A stretch of 64,000 nucleotides of DNA from positions 124,001 through 188,000 of the forward strand of contig NZ_JABWGX010000003.1 of the NCBI RefSeq assembly GCF_021730435.1, written 5' to 3'. The position numbers were made by a program, and so were the translations under genes. Below are positions 35,395-44,759 of this stretch, piece after piece. A model generated the notes under the pieces. It was not told the DNA's origin, ran no database searches, and worked only from the letters and a program-made list of their open reading frames with translations. Every line of letters begins with the position of its first letter. The first letter of the stretch is position 1. The DNA is from Xanthobacter agilis (lineage in GTDB: Bacteria > Pseudomonadota > Alphaproteobacteria > Rhizobiales > Xanthobacteraceae).

Positions 35395-37202
35395 TGGGCC
35401 GCCTCCCAGAAATCCGCGTCGCCGCTGGTGGCGAGGCGGGCGTAAAGGCCATCCTGGGCGAGGAGGCTCGCGGCGTCCCCTTCCTCGACGATGCGACCGT
35501 GATTGACCACCACGATGCGGTGGGCCCCGGAGATGCTGGCCAGGCGATGGGCGGCGATGAGCCCGGTGCGGCCGGGCATGAGGCGGTGCAGCGCGGCTTC
35601 CACCTTGGCGGCGCTTTCGCCGTCGAGATGGGCGGTGGGCTCGTCGAGCACCACCATGGGCGCATCGCGGTAGAAGGCGCGCGCCACCGACAGGCGATGG
35701 GCTTCGCCGCCGGACAGGCCGCCGCCGGTTTCGCCCACCCGGCCCTCAAGGCCGCCGGGCACCGCCGCGACCACGTCGGACAAGCCGGCCTGGGCGACGG
35801 CGCGCTTGAGCCGTGCCGGGTCGGGCACCGCCTCGCCGGGGGCGATGTTGGCGGCCAGGGAGCCGGCGAACAGGCGCGGCCGCTGCGGCACATAGCCGAT
35901 GTGGCGGCGCCATTGGGCCATGTCGAGCGCGCTGAGCGGCACGCCGTTCACCAGCACCCGGCCCGATGTGGGCGCCACGAAGCCGAGCAGCAGGTGGATG
36001 AGGGAGGACTTGCCGGCACCGGACGGTCCCACCAGGGCCACCGTCTCGCCGGGCGCCAGGGTGAAGCTGATGCCGTCAAGGGCGGTGCGCCCGTCGGCGA
36101 AGGTGAGATGCACATCCTCGAACCGCACTTCGATCCGCTCGGGGGAGGGCAGGGGGGTGGTGCCGCCGGGCTCGGCGAGGGCGGGCACGTCCTCCAGGGC
36201 CACCATGCGTTCGGCGGCGCCCAGCGCCTCCATGCGCGCGTGATAGGCGGTGCCCATGGCGCGCAGCGGCGCATAGAATTCCGGCGCCAGCAGCAGCACG
36301 AACAGGCCGGTGAAAAAGTCCATCTCGCCCCACAGCAGGCGGAAGCCGATGAACACAGCGACCATGGCGATGGACACGGTGGCGAAGAATTCCAGCACCA
36401 GCGACGAGAGGAAGGCGATGCGCAGCACCGCCATGGTGTCGCGCCGGTAGCCGTCGGCCACCGCGGCCACCTGGGCGGCCATGCGGCCGGCGGCGTTGAA
36501 GGCCTTCAGGGTGGCAAGGCCCTGCACCGCGTCGAGCAGATGGCCCGACATGCGCGCGAGCCGGCGCCATTGCTTCTGGTTGAGCCGTTCCGCCCCCTTG
36601 CCGATGAAGATCATGAACACCGGGATGAGCGGCGCGGTGAGCAGGAATACGAGGCCCGAGATCCAATCGAGCGGGAACACCACCACCAGGATGGCGACCG
36701 GCAGCGCCACCGCCAGCACCGAGGCCGGGATATAGCGCGCATAATAGGGCTCGACCGCCCGCACCCCCTCGGCGAGGGCCGCCACCAGATCGCCGGTGCG
36801 GGTCTCGGCAAGGCCCACCGGCCCGATGGCCTCCACCCGGTCGACGAGGGCGGCGCGCATGGCGCGCATCACCCGGGACGCGGCGGCGAAGCCGAAGCGC
36901 TCGGTGCCCCATTGGGTGGCGAAGCGCAGGGCCATGGCGGCCACGAGCCCGGTGATCTCCGGTGTGAAGGTCAGCGCCGGCCGCCCCTGGAACAGCACGC
37001 CGTTCAGGATGCGCGCCACCAGGAAGGCCTGGACGATGATGATGAGACCGGTGGCCACCGACAGCAGCAGGGTGGTGTTGAGGTCGCGCCGGGCGGACCC
37101 GCGGAAGCGGGACAGGAAGGCCGAGAGGCGCTTTTTGTCGGGCTTCTGGTCGAGATCGGACGGGGTGGAGATGGCGATGCCTCCGGTTGCTCTTGGGGGC
37201 AT
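35391..37202 (-). CDS. cydD: thiol reductant ABC exporter subunit CydD
   Basis: A 603-residue partner of CydC, first gene of the pair. N-terminal membrane domain (VATGLIIIVQAFLVARILNG and further helices), Walker A VGPSGAGKSSLIHLLLGF, signature LSGGEAHRLSVARAF and Walker B MVVLDEPTAHLD. The ATGA overlap with cydC shows translational coupling. No cydAB genes appear in the window, although in many relatives cydDC directly precedes cydAB. The role therefore rests on homology. It ends with cydC at the terminator near 33431. Confidence 0.94.
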   Translation of the reverse strand: MPPRATGGIAISTPSDLDQKPDKKRLSAFLSRFRGSARRDLNTTLLLSVATGLIIIVQAFLVARILNGVLFQGRPALTFTPEITGLVAAMALRFATQWGTERFGFAAASRVMRAMRAALVDRVEAIGPVGLAETRTGDLVAALAEGVRAVEPYYARYIPASVLAVALPVAILVVVFPLDWISGLVFLLTAPLIPVFMIFIGKGAERLNQKQWRRLARMSGHLLDAVQGLATLKAFNAAGRMAAQVAAVADGYRRDTMAVLRIAFLSSLVLEFFATVSIAMVAVFIGFRLLWGEMDFFTGLFVLLLAPEFYAPLRAMGTAYHARMEALGAAERMVALEDVPALAEPGGTTPLPSPERIEVRFEDVHLTFADGRTALDGISFTLAPGETVALVGPSGAGKSSLIHLLLGFVAPTSGRVLVNGVPLSALDMAQWRRHIGYVPQRPRLFAGSLAANIAPGEAVPDPARLKRAVAQAGLSDVVAAVPGGLEGRVGETGGGLSGGEAHRLSVARAFYRDAPMVVLDEPTAHLDGESAAKVEAALHRLMPGRTGLIAAHRLASISGAHRIVVVNHGRIVEEGDAASLLAQDGLYARLATSGDADFWEAAQ

Positions 37203-37402
37203 CGGTGAGGAAGGCGCATGTGGCTCCGGCCGGGCGCAGGCGCGCCCAAAGCCCGTCCTCGCCGCCGGGGATGCCTCGGATGCGGACGCATAGCATACAA
37301 TCCGGCGCGCTTCACTGCGATGAAACGCCCGGTCTCGATACGGAAACAGCCGGTGTGGCGCAGGCGCGGTTCAAGTCACGGCCGCCGGGTTGCGTCATGA
37401 TG

Positions 37403-37726
37403 TCAGTTGCAGCCTTTGCGCGCTTCCCACGCGCGCACCTCGTCCACATAGCGTTGCTGCTCGGCGGTCAGCTTGCCGAAGGGCGGGTAGCAGCGCGCGC
37501 CGAACGTGGCGATGGCGTCCGCGGTCTTGAAGCAATAGCCCTGCTCGGCATACACGGCGTTGCGCTGGTACCAGAGCGCACGGCACGACAATGTGCTCAG
37601 GTCCTGCGCCACCGCGGGGACCGGTGCAAGGCTGCCGCCGGCGGCGATGGCCGCGAGGGCCAAGGCGAGAGCAGGCTGGGCGAGGCGGGGCTGGAACCCA
37701 CGCGCTGTCTTTGAAGGCATCGTCAT
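37403..37726 (-). CDS. YARHG-domain secreted protein
   Basis: A 107-residue exported protein if started at ATG 37726 (an ATG at 37720 and the frame to 37750 are alternatives). The signal peptide PALALALAAIAAGGSLAPVP ends near AVAQ. The mature part is a single YARHG-type domain: LSCRALWYQRNAVYAEQGYC, FKTADAIATFGARCYPP and YVDEVRAWEARKGCN, with four cysteines. Family members are extracellular domains of unknown function. It is divergent from hyi. Confidence 0.85.
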   Translation of the reverse strand: MTMPSKTARGFQPRLAQPALALALAAIAAGGSLAPVPAVAQDLSTLSCRALWYQRNAVYAEQGYCFKTADAIATFGARCYPPFGKLTAEQQRYVDEVRAWEARKGCN

Positions 37727-37833
37727 CGGGCGGCTCCGCAGCGCTATCACCGTTCGCAGCTTGTCCCGCGACGGCGAAAGCCAGTCTAACCTAACGTCCG
37801 CGACACCTCAAAGAGAGGCGGGAGGTCGACGCC

Positions 37834-38613
37834 ATGCCGAAATTCGACGCCAATTTGAGCCTGCTTTGGACCGAGCTGCCCTTTCCCGAGCGCTTCGCGC
37901 GGGCGCGGGCCGCCGGCTTCCGCGCGGTGGAATACCAGTTCCCCTATGATGACGAGAAGGAACGGCTCGCGGACCTTTTGGCCGCGCAGGGCCTCGCTTT
38001 GGTGATGCATAATCTGCCGGCCGGCGACTGGGCGGCGGGCGAGCGTGGCATCGCCTGCCTTCCGGGGCGGGAGGGAGAATTCCAGGACGGCGTCGGGCGC
38101 GCCATCGATTATGCGCGGGCGCAGGGCGCGCGCCGGCTCAACTGCCTTGCCGGGATCGCCCCGGCCTCGGTTCCGCCCGACGCGGTGCGCGCCACCCTGG
38201 TGCGAAACCTTAAGTTCGCCGCCGCCGAACTCAAGGCCGCCGGCCTCGATCTGCTGGTGGAGCCCATCAACACCCGCGACATGCCCGGCTTCGCCCTGAG
38301 CCGCTCGCGCCAGACCCTCGACCTGCTGGACGAGGTCGCGGCGGACAATGCCTTCCTACAATACGACGTTTACCACATGCAGGTGATGGAAGGAGACCTC
38401 ACCGCCACCCTCACCGCGCACATGCCCCGCATCGGCCATATCCAGATCGCGGATGCGCCCGCGCGCGGCGAGCCGGGCACGGGGGAGGTCAATTTTCCCT
38501 TTCTGTTCAAGGCCATCGATGCGGCCGGTTACACCGGTTGGATCGGTTGCGAATACCGCCCGACCGCCGGTACCGACGCCGGCCTGGGCTGGTTTGCGCC
38601 CTATCGGGGGTGA
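37834..38613 (+). CDS. hyi: hydroxypyruvate isomerase
   Basis: Interconverts hydroxypyruvate and tartronate semialdehyde in glyoxylate/glycerate metabolism. It has 259 residues of the xylose-isomerase-like TIM barrel. The opening FDANLSLLWTELPFPERFAR and FRAVEYQFPYD, with metal ligands in DLLVEPINTRDMPGF and FLQYDVYHMQVMEGDL, match Hyi. The C-terminal GYTGWIGCEYRP carries the last glutamate ligand. Glyoxylate carboligase genes that often neighbour it are not in the window. pyk follows after 147 bases. Confidence 0.92.
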   Translation: MPKFDANLSLLWTELPFPERFARARAAGFRAVEYQFPYDDEKERLADLLAAQGLALVMHNLPAGDWAAGERGIACLPGREGEFQDGVGRAIDYARAQGARRLNCLAGIAPASVPPDAVRATLVRNLKFAAAELKAAGLDLLVEPINTRDMPGFALSRSRQTLDLLDEVAADNAFLQYDVYHMQVMEGDLTATLTAHMPRIGHIQIADAPARGEPGTGEVNFPFLFKAIDAAGYTGWIGCEYRPTAGTDAGLGWFAPYRG

Positions 38614-38760
38614 ATGGAGGGGGTTTCGATCCCGAATGGGACAGTGGGGCTGCCGCTTATGCGACTTTATGCGGAGACGCGGTCGTCGCATGATGCCGCT
38701 AAGCGAGGATCTGCCGCGCGCCAATCCGAGGGCTCACCCCGGAACCGGAGGAAACCCGTC

Positions 38761-40275
38761 ATGCCCCATAAGCGAGCGCTGCCCAAGCGCGACCGCGCCA
38801 CCAAGATCGTGGCGACCGTCGGCCCCGCATCCCAATCGGAGGAGAAGCTGGAGGCGCTGTTCCGGGCTGGAGTGGATGTCTTTCGCCTCAATTTCAGCCA
38901 CGGCACCCAGGCCGACCATGGCGTGGTGCTGGACCGCATCCGCCGACTGGAGAAGGCGGTCGGGCGTCCGATCGGCGTCATCGCCGACGTGCAGGGGCCG
39001 AAATTGCGCATCGGCCGCTTCAAGGACGGCGGCATCGCCATCACCCCCGGCGACATCCTGCATTTCGATGCTGACACCGACCGGCTCGGCGAGGGTCGGC
39101 GGGTGCCCATTCCCCATCCCGACATCCTGGAGGCGTTGCCGGTGGGGGCGAGCGTGCTCTGCGACGACGGCAAGGTGCGCCTGAAGGTGGTGGAGAAGGG
39201 TCCCGGCTATCTGGAGGCCAAGGTGGTGGCGGGCACTCGCCTGTCCAACACCAAGGGCTTCAACATTCCCGATGTGGTGCTGCCGCTCTCCCCGCTGACC
39301 GAGAAGGACCGGGCGGACCTGGAGTTCGCCTGCGCCGCCGGAGTGGAATGGATCGCCTTGTCGTTCGTGCAGAAGCCGGCGGACATCCACGAGGCGCGCG
39401 CGCTCATCAAGGGGCGCGCGGCGGTGATGCTGAAGATGGAAAAGCCCTCGGCGGTGGAGCATCTCACCGAGCTGGTGGAATTGTCCGACGCCATCATGGT
39501 CGCGCGCGGTGATCTCGGGGTGGAAATCTCGCTGGCCGAGGTGCCGGCCCTGCAACGGCGGATGATCGCCGAGGCGCGCAAATACGGCCGTCCGGTCATC
39601 GTCGCCACCCAGATGCTGGAATCCATGATCCTGGCGCCGGTGCCCACCCGCGCCGAGGTCTCGGACGTGGCGACCGCCGTTTATGAGGGCACCGATGCCG
39701 TGATGCTCTCCGCCGAAACCGCCGCCGGCCAGTATCCGCTGGAGGCGGTGCAGGTCATGGACGAAGTCATCCGCCATGTGGAGCACGATCCCGGCTACCG
39801 CAAGGTGCTCGGCGCCTCCGAGGCGGATTGGGGCAACACCATCGGCGATGCCGTCATCAAGGCCGCCTATCAGGCGGCGGTGGCGGTGGACGCCGCCGCC
39901 CTCGTGGCCTTCACCATGTCCGGGACCACCGGCCTCAGGGCCGCGCGGGAGCGGCCTGAAATCCCCATTCTCGGCCTCACGCCCGAGCTGGGCACGGCCC
40001 GGCGCCTCGCGCTCTCCTATGGCGTGCACGCGGTGCAGATGAAGGAGGACATCCACTCCTTCGGCGACATGGTGGACACGGCGGTGCGCACTACGGTGCA
40101 GCACGGGCTCGGCGCGCCGGGGGACCGCCTCGCCATCTGCGCCGGCGTGCCTTTCGCCCATCCAGGTACCACCAACATCATGCGCATCACCATTATCGGC
40201 GCCGATGACCCGCCCTCCCGCTATGACGTGGACGCGGCCGCCGCTCGCACCCACGGCCGGAAAGCGCACGCCTGA
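38761..40275 (+). CDS. pyk: pyruvate kinase
   Basis: Converts phosphoenolpyruvate and ADP to pyruvate and ATP in glycolysis. It has 504 residues from ATG 38761 behind ccggagg; the frame is open to 38614. RATKIVATVGPAS opens the enzyme, FRLNFSHGTQADH holds the binding Arg and Asn, and IMVARGDLGVEI is the signature around the Mg site. The C-terminal effector domain is complete. Its position after hyi would let tartronate-semialdehyde carbon feed glycolysis, but co-transcription is not certain. Confidence 0.96.
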   Translation: MPHKRALPKRDRATKIVATVGPASQSEEKLEALFRAGVDVFRLNFSHGTQADHGVVLDRIRRLEKAVGRPIGVIADVQGPKLRIGRFKDGGIAITPGDILHFDADTDRLGEGRRVPIPHPDILEALPVGASVLCDDGKVRLKVVEKGPGYLEAKVVAGTRLSNTKGFNIPDVVLPLSPLTEKDRADLEFACAAGVEWIALSFVQKPADIHEARALIKGRAAVMLKMEKPSAVEHLTELVELSDAIMVARGDLGVEISLAEVPALQRRMIAEARKYGRPVIVATQMLESMILAPVPTRAEVSDVATAVYEGTDAVMLSAETAAGQYPLEAVQVMDEVIRHVEHDPGYRKVLGASEADWGNTIGDAVIKAAYQAAVAVDAAALVAFTMSGTTGLRAARERPEIPILGLTPELGTARRLALSYGVHAVQMKEDIHSFGDMVDTAVRTTVQHGLGAPGDRLAICAGVPFAHPGTTNIMRITIIGADDPPSRYDVDAAAARTHGRKAHA

Positions 40276-40343
40276 GAGGCTGTATTCCCTTGGGAATATC
40301 AAGTGGCTCCTCTGCCTTGTTCTCGCGGAGGGGCCGCCCGTGT

Positions 40344-40369
40344 CCGGCAGGAAAGGTATTTCCTGCCGG
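40344..40369. other. perfect hairpin downstream of pyk
   Basis: ccggcaggaaa (40344-40354) pairs fully with tttcctgccgg (40359-40369) around ggta. No T run follows on either strand, so it is not a simple terminator. A second small palindrome, tattccc/gggaata, lies at 40283-40298. Confidence 0.6.
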
Positions 40370-40544
40370 CATCTCCTCATGTGCGCGGTATCGTCGCATG
40401 CTATATCTGCATAACGCCCGGAAAGGCTTCACGGAAACCTGATCTTGACGAGACGTTCGCCGGCTTGTTTCTCAGGTGGGGCTGGACTCGGAGGTGCATT
40501 TGCACCGATGATGCGGGCCTCTCAACTGAACTCCCCGTGTCATC

Positions 40545-41021
40545 ATGGCCGTCGAAGTCGAGCGAAAGTTCCTGGTCGCGTCAGAGGCTTGGCGGGAGGG
40601 TGCCGTGGCGTGCCCGATCCGCCAGGGCTATCTGTGCCTCGGCGACGAAACAACGGTGCGCATCCGCATCGCCGGCGCCGCCGCCTTCATCACCGTGAAG
40701 AGCAAGACCGAGGGCATCTCGCGGGCCGAATATGAATATGAGATCCCGCTTGCCGATGGGGAAGCCATGCTGCGGGATTTGTGTGCCCGGCCGCTGATCG
40801 AGAAGACCCGCTATTCGCTGACGCACGCCGGAAAGCTCTGGACCGTGGACGTGTTCGGCGCCGACAACGCCGGCCTCGTGGTGGCGGAAGTGGAGCTCGA
40901 TCATCCCGATGAGGTGGTGGAGCTGCCGTCCTGGGCCGGGGAGGAGGTCACCGCCGATCCGCGCTACCGCAATTCATCGCTGGTCAGCGCCCCCCTCGGC
41001 GACGCCTCTTGCGAGATCTGA
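40545..41021 (+). CDS. CYTH-domain protein (inorganic triphosphatase-like)
   Basis: A 158-residue cytoplasmic protein. The diagnostic E-x-E-x-K motif is at residues 4-8 (EVERK). Basic and acidic residues alternate along the tunnel (VRIRIAGAAAFITVKSKTEG, YEYEIPL, VVAEVEL), as in triphosphate tunnel metalloenzymes. Bacterial relatives of this length hydrolyse tripolyphosphate; some CYTH proteins are adenylate cyclases. It is convergent with the glycosylase gene, only four bases apart. Confidence 0.92.
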   Translation: MAVEVERKFLVASEAWREGAVACPIRQGYLCLGDETTVRIRIAGAAAFITVKSKTEGISRAEYEYEIPLADGEAMLRDLCARPLIEKTRYSLTHAGKLWTVDVFGADNAGLVVAEVELDHPDEVVELPSWAGEEVTADPRYRNSSLVSAPLGDASCEI

Positions 41022-41025
41022 GCCC

Positions 41026-41886
41026 TCAGGGCTTGCCCGCGTCCGCCTTGGCCAGCAGCGCTTCGATGGCCAGCAGGTCGCGCCACGCGAGGCGCTTGCC
41101 GATGGGCGTGCGCAGCAGATAGGCCGGGTGGAAGGTCGCCACCGCGCGGATGGTGCGCGTTCCCGTTTCGTAATCCTGGACGCGGCCGCGCAGCTTGGTG
41201 ATGCCTTCCGTGGTGGCAAGCAGGGCCTGCGCCGATTGCCCGCCCAGGCAGACCAAAAGGTCGGGATCGGCCAATTCGATCTGGCGCGAGATGAAGGGCA
41301 GGCAGATGGCCGTTTCCTGCGGTGTCGGGGCGCGGTTGCCCGGCGGCCGCCAGGGAATGATGTTGGCGATGTAGGCGCGGGACCGGTCGAGGCCGATGGA
41401 CCCCAGCATCAGGTCGAGGAGCCGCCCGGCGCGGCCGACGAAGGGCAATCCCTGCTGGTCCTCGTCGCGGCCCGGCGCCTCGCCCACGAACATCACCCGC
41501 GCCTGCGGATTGCCGTCCGCGAACACGAGGCGGCTTGCGGTGCGCTTCAGGGCGCAGCCCTCGAACGCCTCCATGAGCGCGCGCAGCTCGTCGAGGCTGG
41601 CCGCGCCGCGGGCGGCCTCCCGTGCCGCCATCACCGCCGCGTCGGGGGAATGGGGGGCGACCGCCGGGTTGTGCGGCGCCGGCCGGGGGGGGGGCTCCAA
41701 CCGGGCCGGGGCGCGCGGCGCCTCCGCCGGCCGGCCTTCGGCCTCCGGTTGCGGGCGGCCGGTCTTCTGTTCCGCCGCGGTCTCGGCAAAGCGGTCCACG
41801 GGCGCTTCGCCCAGCGCCACGTCCACCCCCGCCTCCAGGTGGAAGGCGATGAGGTCGGACCAGTCGAGCGGTGGAAGGTCGGTCAT
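41026..41886 (-). CDS. family-4-like uracil-DNA glycosylase
   Basis: Removes uracil from DNA. It has 286 residues from ATG 41886; the frame is open to 41940. Residues 30-95 are a Pro/Ala-rich linker. Motif A is VGEAPGRDEDQQGLPFVGRA, and motif C is ATFHPAYLLR. Of the four cysteines that hold a 4Fe-4S cluster in family-4 enzymes, only two are visible (FEGCALK and TAICLPF). The others are replaced (first position, and Trp in NIIPWRPP). The cluster is therefore probably lost, as in an alphaproteobacterial subgroup I recall. Confidence 0.88.
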   Translation of the reverse strand: MTDLPPLDWSDLIAFHLEAGVDVALGEAPVDRFAETAAEQKTGRPQPEAEGRPAEAPRAPARLEPPPRPAPHNPAVAPHSPDAAVMAAREAARGAASLDELRALMEAFEGCALKRTASRLVFADGNPQARVMFVGEAPGRDEDQQGLPFVGRAGRLLDLMLGSIGLDRSRAYIANIIPWRPPGNRAPTPQETAICLPFISRQIELADPDLLVCLGGQSAQALLATTEGITKLRGRVQDYETGTRTIRAVATFHPAYLLRTPIGKRLAWRDLLAIEALLAKADAGKP

Positions 41887-42129
41887 GGGGGTCCAGGACG
41901 GGCACGGCGGGGCGCAAGGGCGCCCTGCGGCATTCCGCACAGCGAACCTATGGCACGATCACGCCTGCCGGTGAAGCAGTGCATTGCGGTATGTGCTTTC
42001 ACGGACATGGGGACAACCGGCCAATCGGTCAAGTCGTCGCACCCTGGGGCCATCTCGCGAATTGTCAGATGGCGCCAACCGTGGAAGAACTCCAACGAAA
42101 GCACGATGACGTAAGCGGGAGCTGAGGGG

Positions 42130-43803
42130 ATGAACGCGGCCGAACTGCCTGAACGCGAAGGCATGGACTATGACGTGGTGGTGGTGGGCGCGGGGCCTGC
42201 CGGTCTCGCCACGGCCATTCGCTTGAAGCAGCAGGCGGCCGAGCGCGGCGCCGAGATTTCCGTGGTGGTGGTGGAAAAGGGCTCCGAGGTCGGGGCCCAC
42301 ATCCTGTCGGGCGCGGTGGTGGATCCGAGCGGCCTCGATGCCCTGCTGCCCGGCTGGCGCGAGGAGGAGGACCGTCCCCTCGTCACCGAGGTGGTGGAGG
42401 ACCATTTCTACCTGCTCGGCCCGGCCGGCGGCGCGAAGCTGCCCAATTTCGCCATGCCGCCGCTGATGAACAACCACGGCAATTTCGTGGGTTCGCTCGG
42501 CAATGTCGCCCGCTACCTCGCCCGCAAGGCGGAAGAGCTGGAGGTGGAGATCTACCCCGGCTTCGCCGCCAACGAGGTGCTTTATGACGCCACCGGCGCG
42601 GTGCGCGGCGTCGCCACCGGTGACATGGGGATCGGCAAGGACGGCGAGCCGAAGGCGGAGTTCACCCGCGGCATGGAGCTGCGCGGCCGCTACACCGTGT
42701 TCGCCGAGGGCGCGCGCGGCCAGCTTTCCAAGCAGCTCATCGCCAAGTTCGGCCTGGGCGACGGCCGCGAGCCGCAGAAGTTCGGCATCGGCCTCAAGGA
42801 ATTGTGGAAGGTCAAGCCGGAGAAGCACAAGCCCGGCCTGGTGCAGCACGCTTTTGGCTGGCCGCTGGATTCCAAGACCGGCGGCGGCGCCTTCGTCTAC
42901 CATATGGAGGATGAGCAGGTGATGGTGGGCTTCGTGGTCCACCTGAACTACCAAAATCCCTGGCTCTCGCCGTTCGACGAGTTCCAGCGCTTCAAGACCC
43001 ACCCCATGTTCCGCGACACGTTCGAGGGGGCCAAGCGCATCTGCTACGGCGCCCGCGCCATCACCGAGGGCGGCTTCCAGAGCGTGCCCAAGCTGTCCTT
43101 TCCCGGCGGCGTGCTGGTGGGCTGCGCGGCTGGCTTCGTGAACGTGCCGCGCATCAAGGGCAGCCACAACGCGGTGCTGTCCGGGATGCTGGCCGCCGAC
43201 CATCTGGCGGAGGCGTTGGCCGCCGGCCGCGGCCATGACGAGCTGGCCAGCTACGAGGCGGCGTGGCGCGGCTCGGCGGTGGGCGACGACCTGAAGAAGG
43301 TGCGCAATGTGAAGCCCCTGTGGTCCAAGCTCGGCACCTATGTGGGCGTTCCCCTCGGCGCGCTCGACATGTGGACCAACACCTTCGGCTTCTCTTTGTT
43401 CGGCACCCTGAAGCACGGCAAGCCCGATTGCGCGACCTTGAAGCCGGCTGCCCAGTGCAAGAAGATCGCCTATCCCAAGCCGGACGGCGTGCTGACCTTC
43501 GACAAGCTCTCCTCGGTGTTCATTTCCAACACCAATCACGAGGAAGACCAGCCGGTGCACCTCAAAGTGAAGGATCTGGGCCTGCAGAAGTCATCGGAAC
43601 TCGACGTGTTCGGGGGGCCTTCCAACCGCTATTGCCCGGCCGGCGTGTACGAATGGGTGGAGGAGGGCGGCGAAGGTCCGCGCTTCCAGATCAACGCGCA
43701 GAATTGCGTGCACTGCAAGACCTGCGACATCAAGGATCCGAACCAGAACATCACCTGGACCGCCCCCGAGGGCGGCGGCGGCCCGAACTATCCGAATATG
43801 TGA
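42130..43803 (+). CDS. electron-transfer flavoprotein-ubiquinone oxidoreductase
   Basis: Passes electrons from ETF (fatty-acid, amino-acid and one-carbon dehydrogenases) to ubiquinone at the inner membrane. It has 557 residues. The FAD-binding loop is VVVVGAGPAGLATAIRL near residue 17. The membrane-associated region follows. The C-terminal 4Fe-4S domain has NRYCPAGVYEW and QNCVHCKTCDIKDP. It is the normal single-chain length. It is followed at once by a strong terminator. Symbols differ (etfD, etf-QO), so none is given. Confidence 0.97.
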   Translation: MNAAELPEREGMDYDVVVVGAGPAGLATAIRLKQQAAERGAEISVVVVEKGSEVGAHILSGAVVDPSGLDALLPGWREEEDRPLVTEVVEDHFYLLGPAGGAKLPNFAMPPLMNNHGNFVGSLGNVARYLARKAEELEVEIYPGFAANEVLYDATGAVRGVATGDMGIGKDGEPKAEFTRGMELRGRYTVFAEGARGQLSKQLIAKFGLGDGREPQKFGIGLKELWKVKPEKHKPGLVQHAFGWPLDSKTGGGAFVYHMEDEQVMVGFVVHLNYQNPWLSPFDEFQRFKTHPMFRDTFEGAKRICYGARAITEGGFQSVPKLSFPGGVLVGCAAGFVNVPRIKGSHNAVLSGMLAADHLAEALAAGRGHDELASYEAAWRGSAVGDDLKKVRNVKPLWSKLGTYVGVPLGALDMWTNTFGFSLFGTLKHGKPDCATLKPAAQCKKIAYPKPDGVLTFDKLSSVFISNTNHEEDQPVHLKVKDLGLQKSSELDVFGGPSNRYCPAGVYEWVEEGGEGPRFQINAQNCVHCKTCDIKDPNQNITWTAPEGGGGPNYPNM

Positions 43804-43841
43804 GCCTGCGGCATTCGCTCCTGGGCTTTGGACCGCGCAAT

Positions 43842-43879
43842 AAAAAGGCCGGAGGGTGGATCCACCCTCCGGCCTTTTT
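43842..43879. terminator. bidirectional rho-independent terminator
   Basis: A perfect 38-base palindrome: a five-A start, a G+C stem and a five-T end, centred at 43860/43861. It ends ETF-QO on the plus strand and, read on the minus strand, the FkbM gene that stops at 43902. Confidence 0.9.
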
Positions 43880-43901
43880 CGTGAACCCTGTGGCCTCCCG
43901 C

Positions 43902-44759
43902 TCAGGCTGCCGTGGCGCGGCCCTGGGGGTGGCGGGCGATGATGTTGCAGAATTCCGTGGGCCGGGCGCCGAGCGGGGTCAGGGTGCCATCCCATTTCAG
44001 CCGGAAGAAATGATAGCCGAGACCGGCCAGCGTGTTCCACGGCGCGGCCGGGTCGCCGCCGCTGGAGAGCAAGGCCGGGCAGTTCATCTCGAAGATGATG
44101 AGCGGGTGATAAGCCGAAATGGTCTTCAGCCCGCCGGCCAGCACGCGCTGCTCGGCCCCTTCCACGTCGATCTTGATGCTGTCCACCCGTGGCAGACCAA
44201 GCTCCGCCACGAGGGCGTCAAGGGTGGTGATCTCCACGTCCTCGGCCTCGGTCGCCGCGCCATCGTTCACCAGCGAGAAGGCCTGCGGGTCGTCGCCGAC
44301 CGGGTTGTGGAACAGCGCGGCCCGGCCGGGCGCATCAGCGAGGCCCTTGCGCACCAGCGTCACGTTCTGGAACCGGTTGAGGCCGACATTCTCCTGCAGC
44401 AGGTCCCCCGCCTCCTTGCCCGGCTCCACCGCCACGATCCGGGCGGCGCGCGGCGCCATCTTCAAGGAGAACAGGCCGATGTTGGCGCCCACATCCACGA
44501 AGATGTCGCCCTTGGCGACGAACTGGTCGAGATGCTTCAGCTCCGGCTCCACCTGATCGCGCAGCAGAAAGGCCGATACGGTGGTGTAGCGCAGGTCCGC
44601 CGGCACCTGCATGCGGGCGCCTCCGGAGACGAGTTCGAACTCCGGCTTGCGGCCGAGGCCCACCAGAACGGCAAGCCGTGCCACGCGGGCCAGCACCACC
44701 AGTGGCGCCTCCTGGAACGCGGGCTCGTTCAGAAGCTTCCTGATCCTCTTTAGCATCAT
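43902..44759 (-). CDS. FkbM-family SAM-dependent methyltransferase
   Basis: A 285-residue enzyme. Tandem ATGs at 44759 and 44756 sit behind aggag; the much longer open frame to 45038 is unconserved. The SAM fold is visible in DIFVDVGANIGLFSL (motif I), ARIVAVEPGKEAG and DSIKIDVEGAEQRVLAGG, the latter diagnostic of FkbM. Such enzymes O-methylate sugars of polysaccharides and other glycans. It is the last gene of the polysaccharide island on this strand, so glycan methylation is a reasonable inference. Confidence 0.9.
   Translation of the reverse strand: MMLKRIRKLLNEPAFQEAPLVVLARVARLAVLVGLGRKPEFELVSGGARMQVPADLRYTTVSAFLLRDQVEPELKHLDQFVAKGDIFVDVGANIGLFSLKMAPRAARIVAVEPGKEAGDLLQENVGLNRFQNVTLVRKGLADAPGRAALFHNPVGDDPQAFSLVNDGAATEAEDVEITTLDALVAELGLPRVDSIKIDVEGAEQRVLAGGLKTISAYHPLIIFEMNCPALLSSGGDPAAPWNTLAGLGYHFFRLKWDGTLTPLGARPTEFCNIIARHPQGRATAA

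Noticed and set aside
35394-37208. A 604-residue plus-strand open frame opposite cydD
   Set aside because: Shadow of cydD codon bias, with His/Gly/Gln-rich composition.
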